Shown here: positions 8,552 through 17,295 of the stretch, piece by piece
How positions within the stretch are numbered: position 1 is the first letter of the stretch
Layout of the letters: the number at the start of each line of letters is the position of its first letter
Assembly (NCBI GenBank): GCA_963725065.1
Contig: CAVRXD010000024.1
Span: 124,001-188,000, forward strand
Direction of reading: 5' to 3'
Source: VAZQ01 sp963725065
GTDB taxonomy: Bacteria; Pseudomonadota; Alphaproteobacteria; Rhizobiales; Xanthobacteraceae
DNA: 64,000 nucleotides
Made by a program: the position numbers and the translations under genes
Notes under the pieces: model-generated
The model's input: only the letters and a program-made list of their open reading frames with translations
Database searches by the model: none
What the model was told of the DNA's origin: nothing

Positions 8552-9529
8552 ATGCGGATGCGACAATTGAGATTCGGCGCGGTGTGTGTTGCCGCCATCG
8601 CCATGGTGGCGAGCCTGCCGGCACATGCGCAGGAATATCCCACCAAACCGGTCACGTTCATCACACCCGCTGCGGCCGGCAACAGCCCGGACGTGGCGAC
8701 GCGCGTCGTCGCCGATCGCCTCACCCAGATCTGGAAACAGCAGATCGTTGTGCTCAACCGACCCGGCGCCGGCGGCCTCATCGCCGCGCAGGCGGCAGCC
8801 GCAGTGGAGAAGGACGGCTATAGTCTGTATGTGGCGCAGGCCTCGACGTTCACCGTCCTGCCGATCGAACAGGAAGGCAAATTGCCGGTGAATCTCCAGA
8901 CCGCCTTCGCTCCGATCGGCATGGTGGGCGAGCAGCCCATCGCGCTGTCGGTCAACAAGGATGTGCCTGCCGGCAATGTCGCGGAGCTTATCGCGCTGGC
9001 CAACAAGACGCCGGATGGGATGCTGTTCGGCGCCACCAACCGGGGCGGCCAATCGCACCTGACGGGCGAACTGTTTCGCGAGCGCGCCAAGGCCAATATT
9101 TCGTTTGTCCACGCCGCCGGCGCGTCCGTGTCGCTCAACGACGTGATCGCCGGGCGCATTCCGATCATGTTCGAAGGTTTGGCCGGGCTCGCACCGGGCA
9201 TCCAGGGCGGCGGAGTTAAGCTTCTCGGTGTTGCCGCGCGGCAGCGCCTTCCGAACTTGCCGAACCTTCCCACCATCAACGAAACCGTGCCCGGCGTGGT
9301 GTCGAGCGGATGGATCGTGCTGATGGCGCCGGCGGGCACGCCGGAGTTCATCATCCAGAAGGTCAATGCAGACCTCCGCAAGGTCGTCGCCATGCCCGAG
9401 GTGATCGAGCGGTTTCAGGTGCTCGGCACCTACACGCGCGACTTGACACCCGAACAAACCGGAGAGTTCATTCGCAGCGAAGAGCGCCTGTGGTGGCCGA
9501 TCGTGAGGCAGGTGAACCAGAAGCGCTAG
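8552..9529 (+). CDS. Tripartite tricarboxylate transporter (Bug/TctC-type) substrate-binding protein
   Basis: A 325-residue periplasmic binding protein. The N-terminus MRMRQLRFGAVCVAAIAM...AHAQ is a Sec signal, followed by the family's opening EYPTKPVTFITPAAAGNSPDVATRVV. Other hallmarks are NRPGAGG for the carboxylate-binding loop and the ITPAGTPEFI-like stretch in the second lobe. GAGGAG lies about 7 bases upstream of the ATG at 8552; the in-frame GTG at 8525 is rejected because it precedes this site. Bug proteins bind organic acids and usually act as orphans with shared TctAB permeases; none is present here. Its position before a ring-cleaving dioxygenase suggests uptake of an aromatic carboxylate. 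Confidence 0.9.
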   Translation: MRMRQLRFGAVCVAAIAMVASLPAHAQEYPTKPVTFITPAAAGNSPDVATRVVADRLTQIWKQQIVVLNRPGAGGLIAAQAAAAVEKDGYSLYVAQASTFTVLPIEQEGKLPVNLQTAFAPIGMVGEQPIALSVNKDVPAGNVAELIALANKTPDGMLFGATNRGGQSHLTGELFRERAKANISFVHAAGASVSLNDVIAGRIPIMFEGLAGLAPGIQGGGVKLLGVAARQRLPNLPNLPTINETVPGVVSSGWIVLMAPAGTPEFIIQKVNADLRKVVAMPEVIERFQVLGTYTRDLTPEQTGEFIRSEERLWWPIVRQVNQKR

Positions 9530-9631
9530 CTCGACGCCTTGGCAGCCGCAGCCAGAATGAGCATTGTAGCCGGCGAAAGCCGTCGCCCTCGGGGCGCCGG
9601 CTGCAATGCGATCAAAGGTTCGGAGTGCTCC

Positions 9632-10519
9632 ATGATCAACGTCAAGCGGATTAGCCATGCGACATTTGAGACGCCAGACATCGACCGGCAGATCGACTAT
9701 TTCACTCAGATTGCCGGTCTGACACTGACCGAGCGGGAAAACGGCCGCGCTTTTCTTGCGACCAAGCTTGGTGATCTCGCGGTACAGCTCGAAAAGGGTG
9801 ATCACGCACGTTGCGCGCGGCTGGCGTTCCAGGTCGCCCCGGACACCGAGTTCGACGACATCCGGCGCGGCGTCGAGGCCGAGGGCGTGCGCTGCCAGAC
9901 GCGCAACGATCCAACGCCCGGCATACCCCGTATGCTGGCGTTCGAGGATCCCAAGGGGACGGTCTGCGAGGTATTCGCCACTCAGACGCCGATCGGCAAG
10001 AACCAGCAGGTCCCCGGCATCGGGCCGATCAAGCTCGGCCATCTTGCGTTCGTGGTTCCGGAACCGAAGGAGTTCGCCGCGTTCTACACGCGCGTGCTCG
10101 GCTTTCGGGTGTCGGATTGGATCCAGGACTGGTTCGTTTTCATGCGCTGCGGTGCGGATCATCACACCGTGAATTTCGTGCGCGGCAAGCGCACGCAGAT
10201 GCATCACATCGCTTTCGAGTTGAAGGATTGGGCTCACATCCAGGCCGCCTGCGACTTCCTTGGCGGCAAGAACATCCCCATCATCTGGGGACCCGGCCGG
10301 CACGGGCCAGGCCACAACGTCTACACCTATCACCGCAATCCCGACGACCAGATCGTCGAGATGTTCACCGAGCTCGACAAGATGCTGGACGAGTCGCTCG
10401 GCTACTTCGATCCGCGGCCGTGGCATCGCGATCGGCCACAGGCGCCGAAGGTATGGAGCATGCCCACCGACATCTGGGGACCGCCGCCCACGCAGGACTA
10501 TCTGCGCCAGCGGGAGTGA
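9632..10519 (+). CDS. Type I extradiol (VOC-family) ring-cleavage dioxygenase
   Basis: A 295-residue two-domain VOC protein of the catechol 2,3-dioxygenase / BphC group. The N-terminal module (residues 1-130) is degenerate; the C-terminal module carries the metal triad His137 (GHLAF), His191/192 (MHHIAFE) and Glu243 (QIVEMFTE), in the order expected for an Fe(II) or Mn(II) site. Such enzymes open a catechol ring next to the hydroxyls in the cytoplasm. The ATG at 9632 follows CGGAG at suitable distance. It lies between two Bug-type binding protein genes, so it probably degrades the aromatic acid they import; which one is unknown. Confidence 0.88.
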   Translation: MINVKRISHATFETPDIDRQIDYFTQIAGLTLTERENGRAFLATKLGDLAVQLEKGDHARCARLAFQVAPDTEFDDIRRGVEAEGVRCQTRNDPTPGIPRMLAFEDPKGTVCEVFATQTPIGKNQQVPGIGPIKLGHLAFVVPEPKEFAAFYTRVLGFRVSDWIQDWFVFMRCGADHHTVNFVRGKRTQMHHIAFELKDWAHIQAACDFLGGKNIPIIWGPGRHGPGHNVYTYHRNPDDQIVEMFTELDKMLDESLGYFDPRPWHRDRPQAPKVWSMPTDIWGPPPTQDYLRQRE

Positions 10520-10572
10520 GCGGCGGCCTCGCAAGACCTTTCGAGGGGCGGCATCTCGGAGGAGAGCGTAGC

Positions 10573-11536
10573 ATGATCAGGAAAGCCATTGGCGCGCTCG
10601 CTTTGCTGGCCGTGCTCGCCGGCGCGGCGGCGGCGCAGGAGTACCCCAATCGCCCGATCAAAGTCCTGCATGGCTTCCCGCCAGGCGGCAACGTGGACAT
10701 CATCGCGAGAACTCCTGGGAAACGAGATGTCGAAGGGGCTCGGCCAGTCGATCATCATCGAGGCCAAGCCCGGCGTCGCCGGCAGCCTTGCTGCCGAGAC
10801 CGTGGCGCGCAGCGAGCCTGACGGCTACACGCTCCTGATCGTTCCCAGCGCGCATCCGGCGCACGGCGCGCTGTCCAAGAACGTAAGCTATAAGGTGGTC
10901 GACGATTTCGAATGGATTTCGGTCGCGAGCTTCTATCCATTCCTCATCTGTGTACGCAAAGATTCTCGCTTCCAATCGCTAAAGCAATTGATCGACGAGG
11001 CGCGCAAGAATTCCGCTGGCCTGACCTACGGCTCCGCCGGCGTCGGTTCGATCTTGCACACCACCGTCGAGCTGATGGCCAACGAGACCAAGACTAAGTT
11101 CTTGCATGTTCCGTATCGCGGGGAAGCGCCCGCCATCACCGGCCTGCTGCAAGGCGATATCGATTTCATCGCGGCCACCTCGGGGCCGATCAGCCCGCGC
11201 ATCCGTTCGGGCGAGTTTCGCGCGCTCGCGGTGACGGGCAAGAGCCGATGGCGTGATTTTCCAGATGTGCCGACCGTGGAGGAGGAGGGCATTCCGGGAT
11301 TCGAGGTCATCTCGTGGACCGGGCTTGCCGGCCCGGCGAAATTGCCCAGGTCCATCGTCGACAAGCTCAACGCCGAAGTGCGTCGGGCGATTGCCGTTCC
11401 CGAGATCAAGAGCAAGCTCGAGGGCATGGGTGGCGACCCGCGTGCGACCACTCCGGCGGAGATGCGCGCGCTGGTGGCGAGCCAACTGGCTACGTGGGCC
11501 AAGCTCGCCAAGGAGGCCAACATCTCGATCGATTAG
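10573..11536 (+). pseudogene. Bug/TctC-type substrate-binding protein, frameshifted
   Basis: The gene starts at ATG 10573 behind GGAGGAG with a clean signal peptide (MIRKAIGALALLAVLAGAAA) and runs to VDIIAR, then loses frame. Dropping one A at 10710-10711 restores IIARLLGNEMSKGLGQ and continuous homology-like sequence to the stop at 11536, giving about 320 residues, the normal family length. The rest shows all Bug hallmarks (EAKPGVAGS, YRGEAPAITGLLQGDID, the final lobe). Either the gene is newly inactivated or the base is an assembly error. It would be the second organic-acid binding protein beside the dioxygenase. Confidence 0.85.
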
Positions 11537-11735
11537 GCGACGGCCGTCTGGCTACGCGCCCGGCCGCGCTTGCTCGGCGCTGTTCCTTTGCGTGGGTCTT
11601 GATCGGCTCGATCAATTTTTTCCATGACTCGTCCAGATCGAGCGTCTTTCGATTGCTGAGCAGCTGATCTCTCCACATCCCCAAATCTGCGGCTCGATGG
11701 CACCTGAGCTTGTCGGGCGGCCGCCGGTCGCATCG

Positions 11736-12023
11736 CTAGTAACGGATAAAGATCACGGCGAAGACGGCGGCAAGCCACGCAAGTGGAATGATAGCTGCGA
11801 ACAAAGCAGTGCGCGGCCACTTGAGCCAAAGAAATAACCAGGGCACGAACACGCAAATCAAAGCAACGGCGGGGAAAACAAAGATGCTCCAGAACACCGC
11901 CCACAGAAGCTGGTCGTCCTGGCCGCCACTGTCGAACAGCATCGGCGACATCATGGCCATCGACACGCCGAAGCAAGTCAATGCGACATTGACGAGCGTT
12001 AACACGCCGAGCCCAAGCTTCAT
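11736..12023 (-). CDS. Small integral membrane protein (95 aa)
   Basis: A 95-residue protein with three hydrophobic helices: MKLGLGVLTLVNVALTCFGV, a central helix WAVFWSIFVFPAVALICVFV and a terminal one FAAIIPLAWLAAVFAVIFI. The ATG at 12023 has an AGAGAGG-like site about 9 bases upstream; longer in-frame starts would add unlikely sequence. It is transcribed divergently from the chitinase-like gene. No family is recognised and nothing around it indicates a function. Confidence 0.7.
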   Translation of the reverse strand: MKLGLGVLTLVNVALTCFGVSMAMMSPMLFDSGGQDDQLLWAVFWSIFVFPAVALICVFVPWLFLWLKWPRTALFAAIIPLAWLAAVFAVIFIRY

Positions 12024-12241
12024 GAGCGATGCCTCTCTGGATGAGAAGAGTGCGGCTGGTGGGAGGAGCAAAACATACGTCGCCGGATGGTCGCTGACCA
12101 TACGACACCGTCTGTGCTGAAAAACGACCGGGTCGGGGGCACGCGCCGGGATCGTCAGGCCGGTTGACGGCGCCAATTAAATGAACCAAGATCTTAACGA
12201 TTTTGGCGGGGCGGCCGAAACCAGCCTTATGGAGGCGCCCC

Positions 12242-14122
12242 GTGACGGCAACCCAAATCAATTGGAATTGGGGAAGCAATACCAACGTCAATTTCGACGC
12301 TGCCAGCGATACACTCGATTTCGGCTGGTTTCAGGCCGACCAATTCACGATCAGCGAGGTCAACGGGACGGTCGTCATCGCAATTCCGTCCAATCAACAG
12401 ACCTATACGCTGCAACATACCACGCTGCACGACCTGCATCTGTCCAACATCATCGCAAAGGACGCATCCGCGATCGGCGAGTGGACAACCGTGCTCGGCG
12501 GTTCGCCCGTAACGCAGCCGCAGCCGCCTCAGCCTCCGGTGCCTCCCCAACCTCCGGTGCCGCCGCAGCCTCCCGTCATGCCAGGCGGCGGTGCGGACTC
12601 CTGGTCGGCGAGCAGCGTCTACACCGCTGGAATGACCGTGACGGAAAACGGCATCACGTACAAAGCCAATTGGTGGACGCAGGGTACTGATCCGGCTGAC
12701 CACAACGGCGCCTTCGGGGCGCCATGGACCGCGATCGCCGGCGCGGTTTCCCCAGGTCCCACCCTTTGGTCTGCCGGCAACGTCTACACCGCCGGTATGA
12801 CCACGATCGAAGACGGCATCATCTACCAGGCAAATTGGTGGACGCAGGGGAACGATCCGGCTCATTACAACGGTGCGCACGGACAGCCGTGGACCATGCT
12901 CGCCGCGGTCGATCCGTCGCATGCCGTTCCCACGGTGCCGACCGGTCTTGCCGCGGTCGCAACGTCGAGCAGCGCGACGATCCTGAGCTGGAACGCATCG
13001 ATCGTACCCGGCAACGGTGTCGTCACGGGCTACGCGATCTTCGAAAACGATCACCAGATCGCGACCGTCACCGGTACCAGCTACACCGTCGCCAATCTTA
13101 CGGCGAATACGACCTACACGTTCTCGGTGGCGGCCTTGGATGCGGCAGGCTCGTCCGCCGAGACCAATCCGATCTCGGTGCATACGACCCCGTCCATCGT
13201 TCCCGGTGACGGGAATCACACGCACGAGTTCAGCCCCTACATCGACATGGCCATGCCGGCGGCCGCCAATCTGGCCGCCATCTCCGCGGCATCCGGAATC
13301 CAGAACTTTACGCTCGCATTCGTGCTCGGCTCCGACCAGGGCATCGGCTGGCAGGGCACAGGCGCGATCACCGACGATACTCTGGCCAACGGCACGACGA
13401 TCCTGTCGCAAGTGCAGGCAGTCCAGGCGGCAGGCGGCCACATCACGATCTCGTTTGGCGGCGCTGCCGGCCAGGAGGCTGCTCTGACCGCGAGCAGTGC
13501 CGCGAGCCTGCAGGCGGAATACCAGTCGGTGATCGACCGCTACCACGTGAACTCGCTCGATTTCGACATCGAGGGGGCAGCGGTGCAAGACCAGCATTCG
13601 ATCACGCTGCGCGATCACGCTATCGCGGGACTGCAAGCCGCCAATCCCGGCCTGACGATCTCCTACACGCTGCCGGTTTTGCCGACCGGCTTGACCGCCG
13701 ACGGGCTCAATCTCCTGGCGAGCGCCAAGCATGACGGGGTCAAGATCGACGTCGTCAACATCATGGCGATGGATTACGGGCCATCGGTCGACAACGGCGG
13801 CCGGATGGCGCTCAATGCCATACAGGCGGCCATCGCGACCGAAGCGCAGATCAGCAGCCTGGGCTTGTCCGCAAAGATTGGCATCACGCCGATGATCGGT
13901 GTCAACGATGTCGCTTCCGAGGTATTCACCCTCGCGGACGCGCAAGCACTACTCGACTACGCTCAGACCGACAGCAATGTCGTGCGGCTGTCGATGTGGT
14001 CGGTGGCACGGGACAACGGCAACTCTGCTGGCGCCCACTACGCGTCGCCGGACAGCAGCGGCATCGTCCAACAGCCCTATGATTTCTCCACGGTCTTCAA
14101 TCATTTCGATCTGATGGTGTGA
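12242..14122 (+). CDS. Chitinase-like GH18 protein with two chitin-binding modules
   Basis: A 626-residue protein. Order: an N-terminal beta domain (residues 1-90), a PPQPPVPP linker, two CBM5/12 modules with VYTAGMTVTENGITYKANWW and VYTAGMTTIEDGIIYQANWW (about 120-165 and 174-220), a fibronectin type III domain (228-310) and a GH18 barrel (325-626). The catalytic motif is present with Glu444 as acid, Asp440 and Asp442; the outermost Asp is Asn437, which occurs in the LDFDIEG-type subfamily. GTG at 12242 is preferred because GGAGG sits 6 bases upstream. There is no signal peptide, so type I or other non-classical secretion is possible. It should bind and probably cut chitin. Confidence 0.88.
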   Translation: MTATQINWNWGSNTNVNFDAASDTLDFGWFQADQFTISEVNGTVVIAIPSNQQTYTLQHTTLHDLHLSNIIAKDASAIGEWTTVLGGSPVTQPQPPQPPVPPQPPVPPQPPVMPGGGADSWSASSVYTAGMTVTENGITYKANWWTQGTDPADHNGAFGAPWTAIAGAVSPGPTLWSAGNVYTAGMTTIEDGIIYQANWWTQGNDPAHYNGAHGQPWTMLAAVDPSHAVPTVPTGLAAVATSSSATILSWNASIVPGNGVVTGYAIFENDHQIATVTGTSYTVANLTANTTYTFSVAALDAAGSSAETNPISVHTTPSIVPGDGNHTHEFSPYIDMAMPAAANLAAISAASGIQNFTLAFVLGSDQGIGWQGTGAITDDTLANGTTILSQVQAVQAAGGHITISFGGAAGQEAALTASSAASLQAEYQSVIDRYHVNSLDFDIEGAAVQDQHSITLRDHAIAGLQAANPGLTISYTLPVLPTGLTADGLNLLASAKHDGVKIDVVNIMAMDYGPSVDNGGRMALNAIQAAIATEAQISSLGLSAKIGITPMIGVNDVASEVFTLADAQALLDYAQTDSNVVRLSMWSVARDNGNSAGAHYASPDSSGIVQQPYDFSTVFNHFDLMV

Positions 14123-14378
14123 CGACGCGGGGACCGTGATCCCGAGCGATCTGCAGAGCTTTTAGACGGGATCATCTGCCCCCGAGCGATTGCCGAGGGC
14201 AAATCCATCAACAGGCGACATGTCGTCTTTGCCCCGCGCCGAGCGCGTGGGGTGAAGCCGGCATTCAATTGAAGCGCTCAACGCGATTGTGCGCTTGCGT
14301 CAAGTCGCCTCCCTTGCGAGTCAGCTGAAAAGATGAGCCAATGTAATGTTTGGGCCGTCGACTCAGGCAGGAGGCATC

Positions 14379-14714
14379 ATGAAGAAGGCAGTCAAGCGCG
14401 GGAAGTCGAAGACCAAGACTAAGAGTAAGACTAAGTCCAAGACGGCCAAGTCCAAGACGGCCAAGTCCACATCGAAGCGTGCGGCCGCCAAATCGAAGGC
14501 CAGGAAAACGACGAAAGCGAAGACGGCCCGAAAAGCCAAGAAGATGACACCCCGCCGGGCGAGCTCGAAACTCAAGCACGTGGCGAAGAAAGCGGCCACC
14601 GCTGCGGTCGTCGCGGCCGGATTGGCTGCTCTCGACACCGCTCTCGGGGAACTGAACCCCAAGAAAAGCGGCTCGGACGACTCTGCTTCGGACAAATCAG
14701 AGCCGAAGCGATAA
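14379..14714 (+). CDS. Lysine-rich histone H1-like protein
   Basis: A 111-residue, extremely basic protein. Residues 1-65 are built of short KTKSKT / AKSKTAKS / RKTTKAK repeats like the C-terminal tails of bacterial H1-like proteins; then comes a short alanine-rich helix (VAKKAATAAVVAAGLAALDTAL) and an acidic-serine tail. AGGAGG lies 5 bases before the ATG. It should bind DNA or RNA non-specifically. The alanine/valine segment could be an amphipathic or membrane-associated helix. It stands alone between convergent and unrelated genes. The window also encodes a SET-domain methyltransferase at 31 kb that could in principle act on such a tail. Confidence 0.8.
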   Translation: MKKAVKRGKSKTKTKSKTKSKTAKSKTAKSTSKRAAAKSKARKTTKAKTARKAKKMTPRRASSKLKHVAKKAATAAVVAAGLAALDTALGELNPKKSGSDDSASDKSEPKR

Positions 14715-14873
14715 GGCCGAGCGGCCACGCCGGGAGATCGCCAAGCATCGGCGGAACCGCGTACCAGTCCGTTTGGCGTCGGGCCATTTTCTGGTCCGGC
14801 GTCCATCCGATCGGGAACACGCGTCGTCTGTTGTGTAGCAGCTGAGATCGCGCCGACTAGCGCCGGCGGCCGC

Positions 14874-15182
14874 TCATTTTGGAAGTTTGTCCGCGAGAAT
14901 TTCCAGCTTGTAGATCTCCGGGGTCTTGGCAAACAGATCGCCCGCCTTGGCCTTTTCCATCAAGGCCGCCGCCACTTTCCCGTTGAGATGCGCGTCGCGC
15001 CCGGCCTCGTCGTCGAATGTGTCGAAGATCGCGAATGCGGACGGCCCCTCTTGGATGGCGAACCACGAGATCGTGCCCGGCTCGGCGTTCACCAAGGGGA
15101 GGGCGGAGCGCAGGAAGTCAGCGACCTCCTTCTCCTTGCCCGGCTTCGCCTGCAGCGGAACGTACAGCGCAAGTTTTGTCAT
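14874..15182 (-). CDS. Putative quinol monooxygenase (ABM domain)
   Basis: A 102-residue protein of the antibiotic-biosynthesis-monooxygenase (ABM / YgiN-like) fold, a small dimeric ferredoxin-like barrel. Typical landmarks are the opening strand LALYVPLQAKPGKEKEVADF, then EPGTISWFAIQEGPSAFAIFDTF and the DEAGRDAHLNGKVA helix. Such proteins oxidise quinols or detoxify reactive carbonyls without a cofactor. Start ATG at 15182 with GGAGAAGC upstream. No operon partner is seen; the next gene on the same strand is 150 bases upstream. Confidence 0.85.
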   Translation of the reverse strand: MTKLALYVPLQAKPGKEKEVADFLRSALPLVNAEPGTISWFAIQEGPSAFAIFDTFDDEAGRDAHLNGKVAAALMEKAKAGDLFAKTPEIYKLEILADKLPK

Positions 15183-15331
15183 CGCTTCTCCTGCTTTGGC
15201 AGCGTCGTGCGTTACCTACCTTGGGAACCGCTCCGGCTCCGGTCCGCAGCGGTTCCGTCGCATGAGTGACGGTACTTTGACCGCGGCGCATGCTCCGCTG
15301 CGATCACCGGCATTCCAGCCTGGAAACGCCG

Positions 15332-15727
15332 CTAAGGCGTCACGGGTTCGTAGCTATCTCTCGCGCAGCGGTCTTGCGCCGTGGCGCGATGGCGATCGGC
15401 CAGCTTCCCGTGCTCGATCGTCACGAGGACGGTAACCGGCCGTGGCTGGCCGTCTACTGCCCCTGGAACCACCGCCTTTACGCACACGTCAAAACGCCGT
15501 CCCGCGATGCGGTGAGGTCGAGAGACCTCGAGAGCACTGGGATGGCCCGTAAATAATGTATCAGCGCCGACGCGGACCAGTTCCTTGACGTCGGGTTCGG
15601 GTTCCGGCGGGGGTGGTTCTACGCTGGGTTCGCGGAACACCTTCGGCAGGGCCGAGTACTGATCTGCGACGCCGCATCCCGTCAGCAGCATCACGGTGCC
15701 GGCAATGAGCGCCATCCCGAGCTTCAT
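15332..15727 (-). CDS. Putative lipoprotein
   Basis: A 131-residue protein with a lipoprotein signal: MKLGMALIAGTVMLLTGC, where LTGC is the lipobox and the cysteine at 18 would be acylated. The mature part has a Pro/Glu linker (EPPPPEPEPD) and then a compact domain with two further cysteines (FDVCVKAVV, QDRCARD). The ATG at 15727 gives the lipobox its normal position; an upstream start 11 codons earlier would bury it. It is probably held in the inner or outer membrane facing the periplasm. No function is recognised. Confidence 0.75.
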   Translation of the reverse strand: MKLGMALIAGTVMLLTGCGVADQYSALPKVFREPSVEPPPPEPEPDVKELVRVGADTLFTGHPSALEVSRPHRIAGRRFDVCVKAVVPGAVDGQPRPVTVLVTIEHGKLADRHRATAQDRCARDSYEPVTP

Positions 15728-15822
15728 GGCTGCGCAGCCTAGCAAACATTGCGGCAGCATTTTCTCCGCTCGCGAAAATGCGGCCGGTCCGGCCTCGGTG
15801 GTGGTTGACTTACGCCACCGAG

Positions 15823-16347
15823 TTACACGAGCGGATCAGCATCGAATTGAGCGTGGACGATCCGCACGCCGGTATATTTGAGCGTCCCGTCGCCGATGGC
15901 GGAAACCTTGCGCCCGAACTTCGCGTCCTTGATCTTCGGCACGCGGCAGAGCTCTGGCTGCGACCCCTTGGGTTCCAGGTTTCCGATGGCGATCCAGTCG
16001 CCGGCCCACAGGCGCTCGCGCAGGTAACGGTGGCCGGCGCCCTTGCTGACTTGATATTCCACGATGCTGAGGATGCCCCACAACAGACCATGGGCGGCTT
16101 CGACTGAAGACGTGTTCCGCGTAACCGGCTCGCTGTGGCCCCACAGCTCGGCGATCGAATAGCCTCCGGCCCAAAGCGCGCCCAACCGATTCGGATCGCC
16201 GTCCACGGAAGCCTGTACCTTCGTGCTGCTGTGTCCGGAATGCCAGACTGGAATGTCAGATTTGCCGGCCGGGCCCGACACGTCAATGCCGGAGCGGGAT
16301 GGCGATCCCTCGCGGCAATCGGCATTCCTGAACACCGCTGGTTCCAT
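15823..16347 (-). CDS. Hypothetical protein (174 aa)
   Basis: A 174-residue soluble frame with balanced composition, especially from residue 45 on: ALWAGGYSIAELWGHSE, AAHGLLWGILSIVEYQVSKG and LKYTGVRIVHAQFDAD look like real secondary structure. The first 45 residues are less convincing and there is no good ribosome binding site at the ATG at 16347, so the true start may be internal. No signal peptide or membrane span. The family is not recognised. Confidence 0.5.
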   Translation of the reverse strand: MEPAVFRNADCREGSPSRSGIDVSGPAGKSDIPVWHSGHSSTKVQASVDGDPNRLGALWAGGYSIAELWGHSEPVTRNTSSVEAAHGLLWGILSIVEYQVSKGAGHRYLRERLWAGDWIAIGNLEPKGSQPELCRVPKIKDAKFGRKVSAIGDGTLKYTGVRIVHAQFDADPLV

Positions 16348-16406
16348 GCGGAGTCTGAATCCTGTTCACGCGCGGTTCAGCGGCGCTGGGACACAAACGT
16401 CGCGAG

Positions 16407-16697
16407 ATGCCCCGCAGTCGGATCGAGATTTACTGGAAGAAAATTGAGACGGCGCCCGCCGGGGTGGCGGTGCAAGTGCGCGTGACCGATGGTTCTGACC
16501 ATGACTATCTGCTGCCTTATCCGTGCAAGCTCATGGAGGGCACCTGGGTCAACGCTGCCTCCGGTACGCCGTTGGCGGTGCGCCCGACTTACTGGAAGCT
16601 CTATGTCGAAACGCTTCCGGGGAAGAAAGCGTGGAAACGCAGACCACCTGCCGAGCTGTGCTTACTGGCGATCGCGCTTTGGGGCTGCTTGTTCTAG
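16407..16697 (+). CDS. Hypothetical protein (96 aa)
   Basis: A 96-residue frame. Residues 1-70 read like a small soluble beta-rich domain (YWKKIETAPAGVAVQVRVTD, YLLPYPCKLMEGTWVNA, YWKLYVETL). The last 25 residues (ELCLLAIALWGCLF) are of different character and may reflect a lost stop or small frameshift. The ribosome binding site is poor. It is transcribed away from the hypothetical gene at 15.8-16.3 kb. Confidence 0.45.
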   Translation: MPRSRIEIYWKKIETAPAGVAVQVRVTDGSDHDYLLPYPCKLMEGTWVNAASGTPLAVRPTYWKLYVETLPGKKAWKRRPPAELCLLAIALWGCLF

Positions 16698-16873
16698 CCA
16701 GAGCGGGAGGCCGAGGGTGGTTGCCGGTTGCGCGCACTGCCGGCCAGCCAGGCCGGTCGCGTGCCGGGACCGGACGAACTGAGCAACATCAGCAAATCAA
16801 AGTGAGGGACGGAAGACTAGATAGCCTGATGTGACCCACGCGAGGGTCGTCGGCTGAGACGGTTAAAGCCCCT

Positions 16874-16954
16874 ATGGAAGGTTATCTGGCCGCGATCGCG
16901 GCAGTGGCGGCCGCCCTTGCAATAGCGGGGCTGCTGTTCTGGACTTATTGGTAG
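16874..16954 (+). CDS. Possible 26-residue membrane peptide
   Basis: ATG GAA GGT begins a 26-codon frame that is a single hydrophobic helix (YLAAIAAVAAALAIAGLLFW) ending TYW. Size and composition resemble the small membrane peptides of rhizobia. The ribosome binding site is weak, so expression is uncertain. Confidence 0.3.
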   Translation: MEGYLAAIAAVAAALAIAGLLFWTYW

Positions 16955-17054
16955 GCTGGAACGCCCGAGCCGGCGCGTTCCCGGCGGGGGATCGCCTCCA
17001 GGCGACGAAGCCCACGCGCGTGCATCACGATCGGTGGAATTAGCGAGGCCTGTT

Positions 17055-17243
17055 GTGCCGCGTACATGGCGTTTGAAGGACCTGGGGTGGATCGTTGCCT
17101 TCGCGGCCTTGTGCGCAGCTTGGAGCTACGAGGTGGTCCACGCGAGCCGGCACGCCGCCGTGCCGAAGGATCCCGGCATTTGGATCTGCCCCATTCTGGG
17201 GCGATGCGGGCCCGCGGGAACGCCAGGACTTGGCCGATGGTAG
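17055..17243 (+). CDS. Small membrane protein (62 aa)
   Basis: A 62-residue frame with one transmembrane helix (LGWIVAFAALCAAWSYEVV) near the N-terminus and a short tail containing ICPILGRCG. The GTG at 17055 follows GAGG with 8-base spacing and is preferred to the GTG at 17034. Family unknown; it converges with the VOC protein gene. Confidence 0.45.
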   Translation: MPRTWRLKDLGWIVAFAALCAAWSYEVVHASRHAAVPKDPGIWICPILGRCGPAGTPGLGRW

Positions 17244-17295
17244 CGCGTTCGCACCGGCTTCACGTCCGGCCATTCGTCCCCTCTGACGATCACCG

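Noticed and set aside
8249..10534. A very long minus-strand frame (761 codons) across the dioxygenase and binding protein genes
   Set aside because: It is antisense to two well-supported genes, its amino acid composition is His/Arg/Gly-rich as expected for a GC-rich shadow, and it lacks a start site. Only its last 60 codons, outside the plus-strand genes, look like a protein and are listed as a remnant.
11490..11684. Minus-strand frames containing ESWKKLIEPIKTHAKEQ and MEKIDRADQDPRKGT
   Set aside because: The two frames compete in the same bases, have no good ribosome binding site and run into the end of the frameshifted binding protein gene; not supportable.
15224..15256. GGAACCGCT / AGCGGTTCC inverted repeat
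   Set aside because: It lacks a T-tract and does not match the spacing of an ECF promoter; I see no role and did not list it as a feature.
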